Part shown: in pieces, positions 39,364 to 47,131 of the stretch
Position numbering within the stretch: position 1 is the stretch's first letter
How the letters are laid out: each line of letters begins with the position of its first letter
Source: Onchocerca volvulus
Taxonomy: Eukaryota > Nematoda > Chromadorea > Rhabditida > Onchocercidae
NCBI GenBank assembly: GCA_000499405.2
Contig: HG738139.1
Span: 10,688,616-10,752,615 of the forward strand
DNA: 64,000 nt
Direction: 5' to 3'
The notes under the pieces: generated by a model
Seen by the model: only the letters and a program-made list of their open reading frames with translations
The model's database searches: none
Told to the model about the DNA's origin: nothing
Program-made: the position numbers and the translations under genes

Positions 39364-40556
39364 TCTCTCCTTCTTCTTCTTCTGAATAATAGTTAATTAT
39401 TATTCAAGAAGGCCTTTTTTCTTTTTCTTGCTTTGTTTTCTTTAGCAAAGAATTTGAGAAGCTCAAAGTATCTTCTAAGAGGAACTTCAAGAGATTGTAA
39501 CTATTTGAATAATTAGTCTCAAGTATTTCGTGAACAGATGTTGTTCGTATGATAAGTGATGAACATATGGCAAATTTGTGTAAATTGAATATCTGATCTA
39601 ATTACTAAAAATATTTCTTTTTCCTGATAATGAATTATAATTTGCTTTTAAATTATAGGTGATGAAAATTTTTAATTTATAATCGAATTTCCTCTCTCCT
39701 TATCTATTCTCACATCTTTATTTACAACTAAAATGATAAATAAATTATCATAAGTTTGCAAAATTATGTGACTTTAACCATATTTATTTAATGATTAATT
39801 AAAAATTAACTAATAAAATCTTGTGAAAAATCAATATTATTGATATGATTTTTTTTTTAGAATTATATTGATTGAAAAAATGATTGCTGTAAAAAGGAAA
39901 ATTGTCTATTGTTGCTGTAAAGAAAAAAAAAATATCTATTTAGCAATTAATAAGATTATCGAGACAAAAGATCTTGGTAATCTAATTAATTACTAAATGG
40001 ATAATTGATATAAATTTGATTAAATGTGCTACATTAATTTAGTTTATTTATTGTTTTTTAATTTATTTACTACTTCTTCAAATTAATTTATTTACTATTT
40101 CATCGAAAAATAAGTTTGTTTTAATTTATTTAATAAAATAGATTTAAAATAACTTTTAAAATTCTTATAATGAATTAAAATTCAAAGTTTCGATATTAAT
40201 ATCTAAAATAAATGACAAAGATCTATTTAGACTAAGCTAAGACGAAAGTGTGAAATGTATTATATAATCAAGAGGATTTTATTATATAATGATAATTTTA
40301 ATTAATTTAGTCAATGATAAAATATGTTAGACAAATTCATAGCAATATGATGATAAAATAATAATTTTTTGTAATATAATGATGGAATTTTTCCATCATG
40401 CAAATATTTAAATATTGAAATTAAATTTCAGGAAGTCGGCAATCAATATCCACCGATTTAGATGGACGTCAAGAAAAATTAGTCCAAAAGCAACGACAAT
40501 TGCACAGTCAATTTGAACAACTACAACAGATGTGTGCACCTTCTGATATTATTTGA
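18965..40556 (+). CDS. p140Cap / sickle-tail (SRCIN1/KIAA1217) family scaffold protein
   Basis: Exons: 18965-18992 (first exon a), 30396-30451, 30738-31017, 31999-32197, 33797-34021, 34524-34631, 35055-35197, 35522-35682, 35881-36047, 36825-36955, 37578-38057, 38688-38948, 40432-40556. Phases agree throughout; 787 aa with this start, 837 aa with the alternative exon at 25835. The segment encoded by 31999-32197 (SIDTIRALFLRSFPQL, VKIYIQEPSKGQLFYELDD) followed by RDIKDQAVLK matches the conserved N-terminal region of SRCIN1/KIAA1217. RMETMERQLAGLSSLVHSAL matches their conserved first coiled coil; further helical, charged segments follow (FKRHISEMQSQLKQIRR, FEENVEEVRHLVL). Vertebrate members are Src-signalling and actin/microtubule scaffolds; here the role is inferred. 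It carries a pure Q tract, a QY/QH-rich stretch, a PPPP motif and an Arg/Ser-rich region. Intron 1 alone is 11.4 kb. The last intron appears to use a GC donor. Confidence 0.82.
19130..19335. repeat. diverged tandem duplication, period about 103 bp
   Basis: Two copies share CGA(C/T)...GAGAAATAT(C/T)AATATT...GATTAAA.CGG.TTTCCGGAAAA. The TTTCCGGAAAA anchor recurs 103 bp apart (CCGG at 19201 and 19304). Located in the first intron of the scaffold gene. Confidence 0.75.
20805..21060. repeat. diverged tandem duplication, period about 120 bp
   Basis: Two pyrimidine-rich copies, each with AAAATTAAATTT, then (A/C)TATTT, GCTT.TT, TTCCT and a CTTTTTTTC...TTATTT ending, recur about 120 bp apart in scaffold intron 1. 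Confidence 0.55.
23100..23380. repeat. ATC/ATT trinucleotide-rich region
   Basis: About 280 bp built almost only of ATC, ATT and ATCTCA words on the plus strand, with strong purine/pyrimidine strand bias. It keeps frames open on both strands, which explains the spurious ORFs here. Confidence 0.7.
24020..24400. repeat. three decayed copies of a TG-rich repeat module
   Basis: A module (G)AGGAAAAGTTTT...TATGTCTGTGTGTAT...AGAAAGAATTATCA recurs three times at roughly 90-120 bp spacing, embedded in (TG)n/(TATG)n microsatellite. The third copy ends in TATG/TGTG repeats. Confidence 0.6.
24540..24592. repeat. (CT)n-rich microsatellite
   Basis: Impure CT/CTTT repeat of about 50 bp in scaffold intron 1. 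Confidence 0.8.
24643..24884. repeat. five-copy minisatellite with 46- and 52-bp unit forms
   Basis: Copies start at 24643, 24689, 24740, 24792 and 24838. Each begins CATCGATGATTTCCTTCC, carries three TATTC words and ends CCAAAAATTTCCA. Units 2 and 3 carry an extra TCAGAC-type tail, so spacing is 46, 51, 52, 46. Copies are nearly identical, so the array is recent. Confidence 0.92.
25801..25833 (+). promoter_or_regulatory. upstream mini-ORF copying the start of the downstream protein
   Basis: A 10-codon ORF (MSGLFSSIQS, stop TAA) ends one base before the ATG at 25835, whose protein starts MPGLFSSW. The two starts are a short tandem duplication. If transcribed from the second promoter, this uORF precedes the main start with a single-base gap and could affect initiation there. 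Confidence 0.6.
25835..26012 (+). CDS. alternative first coding exon (b) of the scaffold gene
   Basis: ATG at 25835 opens 59 codons plus one base, ending at a GTAATT donor in phase 1. The exon at 18965-18992 also ends in phase 1 at a GTAATT donor. Both therefore fit the acceptor at 30396 and create the same glycine codon. The encoded N-terminus (MPGLFSSWKPRFRTRK, then a Ser/Thr-rich stretch and KRAVHFHENG) is basic and serine-rich, unlike the short MSETEISSKG of exon a. Two transcripts with different N-termini are inferred. Confidence 0.75.
27040..27200. repeat. two-copy A-rich repeat, period about 75 bp
   Basis: AGTAAATACATAAA(C/T)AGATAAACAAA followed by GCAAACAAA recurs twice in scaffold intron 1. 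Confidence 0.6.
28267..28612. repeat. long imperfect inverted repeat (foldback element)
   Basis: Left arm about 28280-28387 and right arm about 28494-28601 are reverse complements for roughly 108 bp with few mismatches, around a loop of about 105 bp. Shared blocks include GTATTCAATAGTTTATGC, AATTTACTTTTGCTTCTT and AAATTTAAATATAAGT. Outer ends are T-run and A-run. It lies in the intron between exons 26012 and 30396, so the pre-mRNA could form a long hairpin. It may be a foldback MITE; no terminal duplication was identified. Confidence 0.85.
28819..28980. repeat. 27-bp minisatellite, about six copies
   Basis: Units of the form AATTATTCCAATTTGTTAGA plus (A/T)AA(C/T)(C/T)TG recur every 27 bp from 28819. 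The plus frame stays open through the array, giving nine-residue units such as NYSNLLNNL, NYANFLDNL, NYFNLLDNL and NFSDLLENL before a TAG. No splice sites frame it convincingly, so it is treated as intronic. Confidence 0.75.
30840..30935 (+). repeat. pure 32-glutamine tract (CAA-rich) in scaffold exon
   Basis: Thirty-two consecutive Q codons, nearly all CAA with a few CAG. It is inside the exon 30738-31017, preceded by KNEPE and followed by VNDDLNE. Likely polymorphic in length. Confidence 0.95.
37903..37987 (+). repeat. Q/H/Y-rich coding repeat with internal duplication
   Basis: Exon 37578-38057 encodes a glutamine-rich stretch in which QYQQHHQQQQ occurs twice in tandem (33-bp period at DNA level). 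Confidence 0.85.
38063..38540. repeat. intron made of three diverged tandem copies, about 155 bp each
   Basis: The intron between scaffold exons 38057 and 38688 consists mostly of three copies sharing TTTTCGTATGAA.AATATTTAAA and AAATTAGTAAAAAT. The GTATG/GTATA anchor falls at 38206, 38363 and 38513 (spacing 157 and 150). Confidence 0.8.
39322..39370. repeat. (CT)n microsatellite
   Basis: About 24 CT units with two CCT interruptions, in the last intron of the scaffold gene. Confidence 0.9.
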
Positions 40557-40613
40557 TAAAAAGTACAATCAATCAATTTATTCTTACTCATCATAAAAAG
40601 TTTAGTAAAAGAA

Positions 40614-40619
40614 AATAAA
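40614..40619 (+). promoter_or_regulatory. AATAAA polyadenylation signal of the scaffold gene
   Basis: First canonical AATAAA after the stop at 40554-40556, 58 bp downstream. Confidence 0.6.
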
Positions 40620-42076
40620 TTAAAGGGAGTTTTTGTGAAAAAAAAGTTATATAAAATAGAAAACGAAATATAAAATTAAAAAAAAAAAAAGACAAGATGA
40701 CGAAAATGGGAAAAAGTCATATTCTGATTATTTATGAATTGAAATTTGAATTTTTCTCTTTTCTTTTTTTTTTTTTTTTTAGAAAAGGAATGATTAAATT
40801 TTTTAGTTAAAAATAATTTAAATTCAAAGATTGACAAATTAATGAATAATATGTAAAATTGGCGAACGTATACATACTCAATTATTCATTAAATAATCTG
40901 ACTAATAGTTGAATTAGAAATATTTTACAAACACAAAAATTCGAATTATATCCTAACATGATGTGTAAAATAATTGGATGAGTACAACCGGATGGATATT
41001 ATATGTTTTTGTTATCATTATTCCGGTTTTTTATCATTTGAAATTATATTTTAAAAAGGAAGGGAAAACTTATTTTATTTGTCGCCGATCATTTTATACT
41101 TAATATAGCACATTTTCCTCGAATTTTTAATTCAAGAAAACAAACTTCAGATTGCTTGTCTCTCAGTTCATCCTAGTCATTTTTCATTTATTCTATTTAT
41201 TGTTTTTTTTTTTTTTTTTTAAAGATTTATTAATTTCTATTTTTGTCAATTATTTCATCTTTTTTTGATGATATTTTATTGATTAATAATTTTTATATTC
41301 AAGAGATTGCCTTCCAGAATGCAATTAATGGTACTAATTAACACAATCATTTAATGATAAATATGCGCGGATGTTGCTTATCTCCTAGATTACTTTAATA
41401 AAAATTGATCGAAAGATTTAAATGGAACTTATTAATTAATTTTTAAAACTCAGGAAATGTATCTTTGCAAATATAGGATTTCGGAAAATCTAAATTCTAC
41501 AATAGTCCCTCCATAATCATTAATTAATCATTAAATGATTAATGCTTTCATATTATTGGTTATGGATATCGTAATCTATTTTGTTCCTAGCAACATTTGA
41601 TTCATTTGAAAAATTCTTGAGCCAGGAATGAAGCATAATTGCAATAACAATGAGTATGTAATGACATCAATAAATTGTTATTATAATGATAATAATAAAT
41701 TTTAATGCTGTCTTTGTCTTCATCTTCGCTGCATAGTCAAAAGAATTTGGAAAATTTTATCTCAATATTTAAATTTTGAAAAGGGACCAATAAAGAACGG
41801 AAATTCAACCAAACAGTAGCTTTTTTCGTGAATTTCCAGATGCAATTTTCTACATCAAATGCGAAATATCACAATGTGCGACAATTTTTTATTGTCTAAA
41901 TACGACAAATTAATTCCAATGAAAACAAATATATATCTTAAAGCAATTGTAACCGGAATAAACAAAGACATAAACAGAAACTTTTAAACGCCCAGAATAA
42001 ACATAAGCATACATAAATTTTTTAAATGCTACCTTTAAAACATTCAGCCGCCATTTCCTGCGTTCGGCAATAAACA
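40620..42076. other. intergenic, nothing clear
   Basis: AT-rich sequence with oligo-T runs. No splice-framed coding stretch was found on either strand. Confidence 0.4.
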
Positions 42077-42313
42077 CAGGAAACTTCGAAAAATCTTATT
42101 TCAGATCTTTTACCGAAGTTAATGAGAGACACAGAATTTCGGAATACCTTCAATAATATCACTTTAAAGTGTACTGAGAATGAAATAATTTTCCATTTAC
42201 GGCAACAAAAAGTAAGGAAAAAATCATCTTTATGCAATTTTATCGTAAAAGATCTGAAGCCAGTTATCATATCAGTGCAAGCATTGGTTGCAGAAATAAA
42301 AAACTTGCCATAG
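42077..42313 (+). CDS. uncharacterised open frame, possible terminal exon
   Basis: The plus frame is open from 42077 to a TAG at 42311-42313 and reads as normal protein (SDLLPKLMRDTEFRNTFNNI ... VQALVAEIKNLP). A CAG at 42078-42080 or 42102-42104 could be its acceptor. An ATG lies at 42122. I do not recognise the family, and the upstream exon is not identified. A weak candidate is ATGCAATTTTCTAC at 41839, directly after TTTCCAG. Could also be chance. Confidence 0.3.
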   Translation, partial: QETSKNLISDLLPKLMRDTEFRNTFNNITLKCTENEIIFHLRQQKVRKKSSLCNFIVKDLKPVIISVQALVAEIKNLP

Positions 42314-42546
42314 TTATGGCTACTTAAATGGCTACGGTTAAAAAATCTAAGATTTTAATAAAGTTTATAAAAGTTAATTCAAAAAAAAAAATAATAATTA
42401 TCGGCAAAATACAAAACCACAATAATACCAAATGTGAAATATTTTAGTGTTCGAGACTAGTTGTTGTTCTATTCTTGCTTAATCTAGAATTTCTCGACAT
42501 TTCATTTATTCATGCCCATATCATCTTATTCATTCGGATGATTCGT

Positions 42547-42552
42547 TTTATT
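42547..42552 (-). promoter_or_regulatory. AATAAA polyadenylation signal (minus strand)
   Basis: TTTATT on the plus strand, 12 bp past the stop of the small UQCC5-like gene. Confidence 0.5.
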
Positions 42553-42564
42553 TCTATTTAAAAA

Positions 42565-43039
42565 TTACTTTTTTTTTCTCGCTTCAATCTGTGATTCTAC
42601 AGCTTGAGCAGATAATTCATCCATTTGTTTCAGCCAATTCTCGAGATCCTCCAGCTGTTGTTGCATTTGTTTCTTTTTAAATACCGTATAATAGTTCACA
42701 CCCATAAATGTGAACTTTATCTGAAATAAAAGCAAAGAAAAAAAATGCATCCAAATGAATAAGAAAAAAAAAACTTTCAATCATAAATTTATCAAAAAAG
42801 TTATCAATGGTTGGACCAATTGCGAATCATTTTTTAATTGTTTTTCAATATTTCAACATTGATTAGATTCGAAAATCGAAATTTAAAGAACTAAAAAATT
42901 TTGTAAGTGAAAATAAAAATAATATATAGAAATATACTTTAAAAAGCTCGAAAGCTGCTCCTAATAATATACATGTCGGGAACCAATAAATCACATCTGG
43001 TCCAAGTAATTGCATAAAACGTTTACCACGTGAAAGCAT
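42565..43039 (-). CDS. UQCC5/SMIM4-like small mitochondrial membrane protein
   Basis: Two exons, 42938-43039 and 42565-42720, join in phase 0 to give 85 aa. The start is the first ATG (MLSRGKRFMQLLGPD). One membrane segment (YWFPTCILLGAAFELFK) is followed by a basic helix (YYTVFKKKQMQQQLEDLE) and a charged tail. This resembles human SMIM4/UQCC5, where FLPFFFVLGG is followed by a conserved (F/Y)Y.V(F/Y)(R/K)(R/K)K segment ending RRLEDE. Human UQCC5 is an inner-membrane assembly factor of respiratory complex III; the same role is inferred. The nematode protein is about 15 residues longer at its C-terminus. Assignment rests on short similarity and topology, so it should be confirmed by profile search. 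Confidence 0.6.
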
Positions 43040-44607
43040 TTGAAAAGAAAAGGCACTCAACACTTTAATCACACTTGAAATCCATCAACTGAACCTGAAT
43101 TCTGCAAGAGGCAAAGAGGATTTTAAAAATTTTCGATTAATACTAAAATAGCGATGCGATGTACAGTACTTTTGCAATCAAGATAAAAATGAATTGTACA
43201 GAAAATTTTTTCCGACAAATTTCTGCTTGTCAAGAGAACTAAAAACTAATTCCGATTTGAACAACGGAAGAGGAAAAGAAAGCAATTAGAAAAAAATATA
43301 TAAAGCTAACTTTTACTATCATAAAAATTAAGTTATGATTGATCAAGTATGTAAAAAGTTAATAGCAAACTTTATTATTAGGCGATCTAGAAACGAAAAT
43401 GTTGATAAATTTCCGTTAACCAAGAAAAAAAGAAGTGTATCGACTTCGTTTCATTTTATGTCCCGCACGAATTTTCAGAGTTTCATCTTACACAAGAAAA
43501 GAATAGTCAGCATTTATTCCATTGTTTTTAAACTTAGAAAACATGAAGTTATGACTGCCGATTAGTCTCGATATTATAAATATATTAGTCAATCAAGAAA
43601 ACCAATAAAAAGCTGTAAAAAATCAAGTTTATTGTTTATTAAATAAATAACATACAAAGAATCAAAACATATGAACAACAATGAGAAAATAATTTTAGTA
43701 AATTTATCTTTGCCAAATTCTAGATGATATTAAAAAAAAAAAAAAAATTTGTGAACTAAAAAATACAATAAATGTAGTCAAAAGCAAGACGATAAGAATT
43801 GAGCAATTTATGAACGGTTTCACTCTAAAAATTTTACTTTTATTTAAAAATGATCGTTGTATAATGTTGAATATTTTACTAGTTTCTTCTATCATATATA
43901 TAAAATAATCACAAAAAAAGAGAGCATTTCTTATTTATTCGCTTAAAACCTCAAATCACTAAAATACATAAATAAAACTGTACCATAATTCAGTTATTTA
44001 GTAATTTAATCATCACTGAATTAGAAAACGATTTCATAATTTGTATTCTTTCAAAAAATTCACGTAGAGATCACTTCTACCTTCTGACCACATCACCATC
44101 AAGTAAAATGCTACATAAAGCTGTAAAATTTTAATATACTCGAAAATTACATTATATTAATTTTCTTTAATAAAAGTGAAATTTATGAAATAGCACTTCT
44201 CGAACTGCCACAAAATCTTCATAGACAATTATTTGAATCAGTTTTATAGCGTTCAGTTACTTACGTAATAACAGCATTAATGAGATACAATTATATGTCA
44301 AGACTATTTTTGTACTTTTCTACCTCGAGCTTTTTTCAGTACTTACAAAGCTTGCGAAACATTTGCAATAATAATTCCAAAATTGAAACTGTGCGAAAAT
44401 GTTTGTTAAAATTTTAATAATTTCGAAAATAGTAACTTTAATAAAATATTAAAGTAATAAGAACAAAAACATAGTTGAATAAGCACCATAAGAAAATCCT
44501 AATCCTAAAACTTATTAAGAAAAAGTGTAGACAAGCATTTGATGAATATATCGAATCAGATAAACCATCTCGGCACAGTATGTTAAGAACGATAAATAAC
44601 TCATCCT
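43040..44607. other. intergenic between two small genes; weak ORFs only
   Basis: Contains a plus ORF at 43335-43565 (76 codons, basic, no domain features) and a hydrophobic minus ORF at 43704-43895 that depends on a poly-T run. Neither has splice context or family likeness. Both are probably chance. Confidence 0.35.
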
Positions 44608-46007
44608 TCAGACTTTCAATGAAAAACCCGCTTCATCAGCTTCGATTAAATCTTTCTCTAGTCGTTCACGATCTGCTTCACGTACTGGTTTCACCACTTT
44701 GTAATACATTACAATATTAACCATCGCAACCGATGTCATACACAATGCTCCACCAATTAGTGATATTACTGTCACTGAAATTTATTCAAATTCTCATAAA
44801 AAATATTTGAAAAAAAATATATATATTAACTTTGCAGTAATCAGTTATGTCACTCCATATATATATATATACTGCAAAGTTCAAATTCTTTATCGAATAA
44901 TCAAGCAATCTCGAAGCATTTATTCAGAATTTCCATAATTATCCGTGGTATTTTAAAATTAATTTGAAGATATGATTTTAATTAAGCAATTTTTAAAAGT
45001 CTATACTATTAATTTGGTCAAATCTCTATATTTTTCACCATAAAGTTTACTCTTACCAGTTTTTTGGATTTATTGCACAAGACTGTATATGTAAAGAATA
45101 AGAAAAAGACATTTTTTAATTAAAACTGAAGAAATTTTTTGCTGAGAATATTAATTTATTCTGAAATTTAATGCTTACTTTTATCTTAGCTTCTTACAAT
45201 ACTTTTAACCCAAACTACAATTCCTTAGAAACTCTTGAGAGAATTAACTGCCGCCATGCTTCAATTCAGGATCATGCTTGTGATATGGACAATAGATTTT
45301 TGTCATATAGCTGAGTAAATGAATCACTGGATGACTAATGGATAACTAGAACATCAAATAAAAAATTATTGGATTACTGTGAATTATTGTACTATTATGA
45401 ATAGAAACTATACTGAGTAGTCACTGAATAATGGATTTCCGGATTAAGGTTGTATAGTTTTCATTGATTAGCATTGATTAACAGACTACAGGGATCACAA
45501 AATATAATCATTATGTTTATGTAGACTTAGTGATAAAGTTAATTTCGAAAAATGTAAGTAGTTTAAAAATAACGCCAAGTTAGGATATATTCATTACATA
45601 TAAAATATAGTTAGTAGATTTGGTAATTCGCGATAAAAACATTCGATAAAAATAATTAATATGCAAAACATAAAATAAGCCCACAGGTATAAATGATAAA
45701 TGATACAATAAAAATAATCTCAGGTAAGAGTAATAAAATAGAAGAAAAAAAGCAATCTCTCTATAAAATTTTCGAGGAATTTTAATAACTTGAAAAATAT
45801 AATAATCCAAGTTTTGAGACTAAATAAAAAATTACACTTTTTAATGTTTCCAAATTTCTGAAATTTCTTCCAAGTTTAAATTAAATTGTAAATAAATCTA
45901 GACCTACTGCTGTATATTTTATCAAGTACATTATCGGTAAAAATACGCTTGTGAAATGGCCGTATATCGGTTCGTTTAGCGGCTAATCTTATCCACGATA
46001 ATAACAT
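44608..46007 (-). CDS. unrecognised 110-aa single-pass membrane protein, probably mitochondrial
   Basis: Three exons (minus): 45904-46007, 45249-45310, 44608-44774, phases 2 and 1 in agreement. The start ATG follows a TTTCAG that could be a trans- or cis-splice acceptor. The N-terminus (MLLSWIRLAAKRTDIRPFHK) is amphipathic and basic, like a mitochondrial presequence. The middle exon encodes CPYHKHDPELKHGG. The last exon has one membrane span (VISLIGGALCMTSVAMVNIV), then KVVKPVREADRERLEKDLIE and a short tail. Size, presequence and topology resemble small accessory or assembly subunits of respiratory complexes, but I do not recognise the family. Skipping the middle exon by a donor at 45907 is also in frame and would give 88 aa. 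Confidence 0.65.
44828..44881. repeat. perfect 12-bp inverted repeat with AT-rich loop
   Basis: AACTTTGCAGTA at 44828-44839 and its exact reverse complement at 44870-44881 flank a 30-bp loop containing (AT)n. It is in the intron between exons 45249 and 44774 of the 110-aa gene. Confidence 0.8.
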
Positions 46008-46341
46008 ATTATCCTGAAATTTTTCTCCTTTGTCCTTGAAGAAAACTATTTCGTTAAATAGTAAAAGTAAAAAATAAAAATGAAATAAATTTTAATCCAT
46101 ATTTCTTCCTATCTAATCAATATTAAAATCTGATAAATAATTGCAAGAAAAAAAAGAAAAAACAATAAAAACGAAAGTTAAGGATGTCAATTAAGAGAAA
46201 TTTAACTCATTTCTTTATACATCTATCTAATCCTGAAATTAAACAGCACGAAATAAAATAATATAACTTAGAATGAGATATAAAACAAGACATGAAAAAA
46301 CCACTAACCACACGAAATAAAACCTGATCAAAGAACCATCG

Positions 46342-46548
46342 TTATCTGATCAATTCCAAAAGCTTTTTTGCAACTTGCACCCAAACCTCATTTCGAAAAT
46401 AATTTCCGCAACTAGCCAGATATTTTGCATCAATCTCTGCAGTCTTATCCTTATGTGTTTCTCTCTTTTTACTATCGTATACTGATCGTATTGTAAAATA
46501 ACAGTATTTGCATGAATTTCTCAATCTTTGATAAAGATTTCTTGACAT
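46342..46548 (-). CDS. possible 68-aa small protein
   Basis: A single open frame from ATG at 46548 to TGA, with a normal mixed composition (MSRNLYQRLRNSCKYCYF ... NEVWVQVAKKLLELI). It is rich in charged residues and cysteine, has no membrane span and is not low-complexity, unlike the chance ORFs here. It lies on the same strand and 334 bp upstream of the 110-aa gene, so the two could share a transcript or operon. The family is unknown. It could also be the last exon of a longer gene. Confidence 0.4.
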   Translation of the reverse strand: MSRNLYQRLRNSCKYCYFTIRSVYDSKKRETHKDKTAEIDAKYLASCGNYFRNEVWVQVAKKLLELIR

Positions 46549-47131
46549 GTCCCCGTAATCTTTGTTCCCTCTCTATTTTAAGGCTTACTTTCTATTACTT
46601 TCCATGGGCATTATTTCTATGGCAAATGTGCCGGTAAAATCTGACAACAATCTTTGGCCTGATTATTTGTTCATCGAGCGCAATTGGACAATGCGATACT
46701 GGCTATAACTATCTGTTAGTCGATTCATTCGAAATTTTTAATTGGAATTCATTCTTTTCAGTTCCAATATGAGCAATGATTATGTCATGTAATTGCGGGA
46801 ATGTTACATTATCATTGTAAATTATTATTTAATTATTGTATCATTTACGAAATAGTTTTGTAAAATTAATTTGATTTGAATATTAAAGTGAAATTCAACT
46901 CAGATCTAAACTTTAGCCTGGATTATGCTACTGGAATTACTGATTCCATCATTACGAAATGATTTAATTTAGAATTTCTGATTGAATTTAATTTAAATTT
47001 GAATTTCATGTTCAATGGTAACAGATGGTAGATAAACTGTATGAAGTGTTTACTCATGTTGATGTGTTGAAAAGTCGAGAACCGGAATATTTTATTTGTG
47101 AAAAGGTTAACGCGTAAAAATACATTATGAT
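46549..47131. other. divergent upstream region of rde-4-like gene
   Basis: About 580 bp between the minus-strand small ORF and the plus-strand rde-4-like start. It likely holds promoters for both. No motif stands out. Confidence 0.4.
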
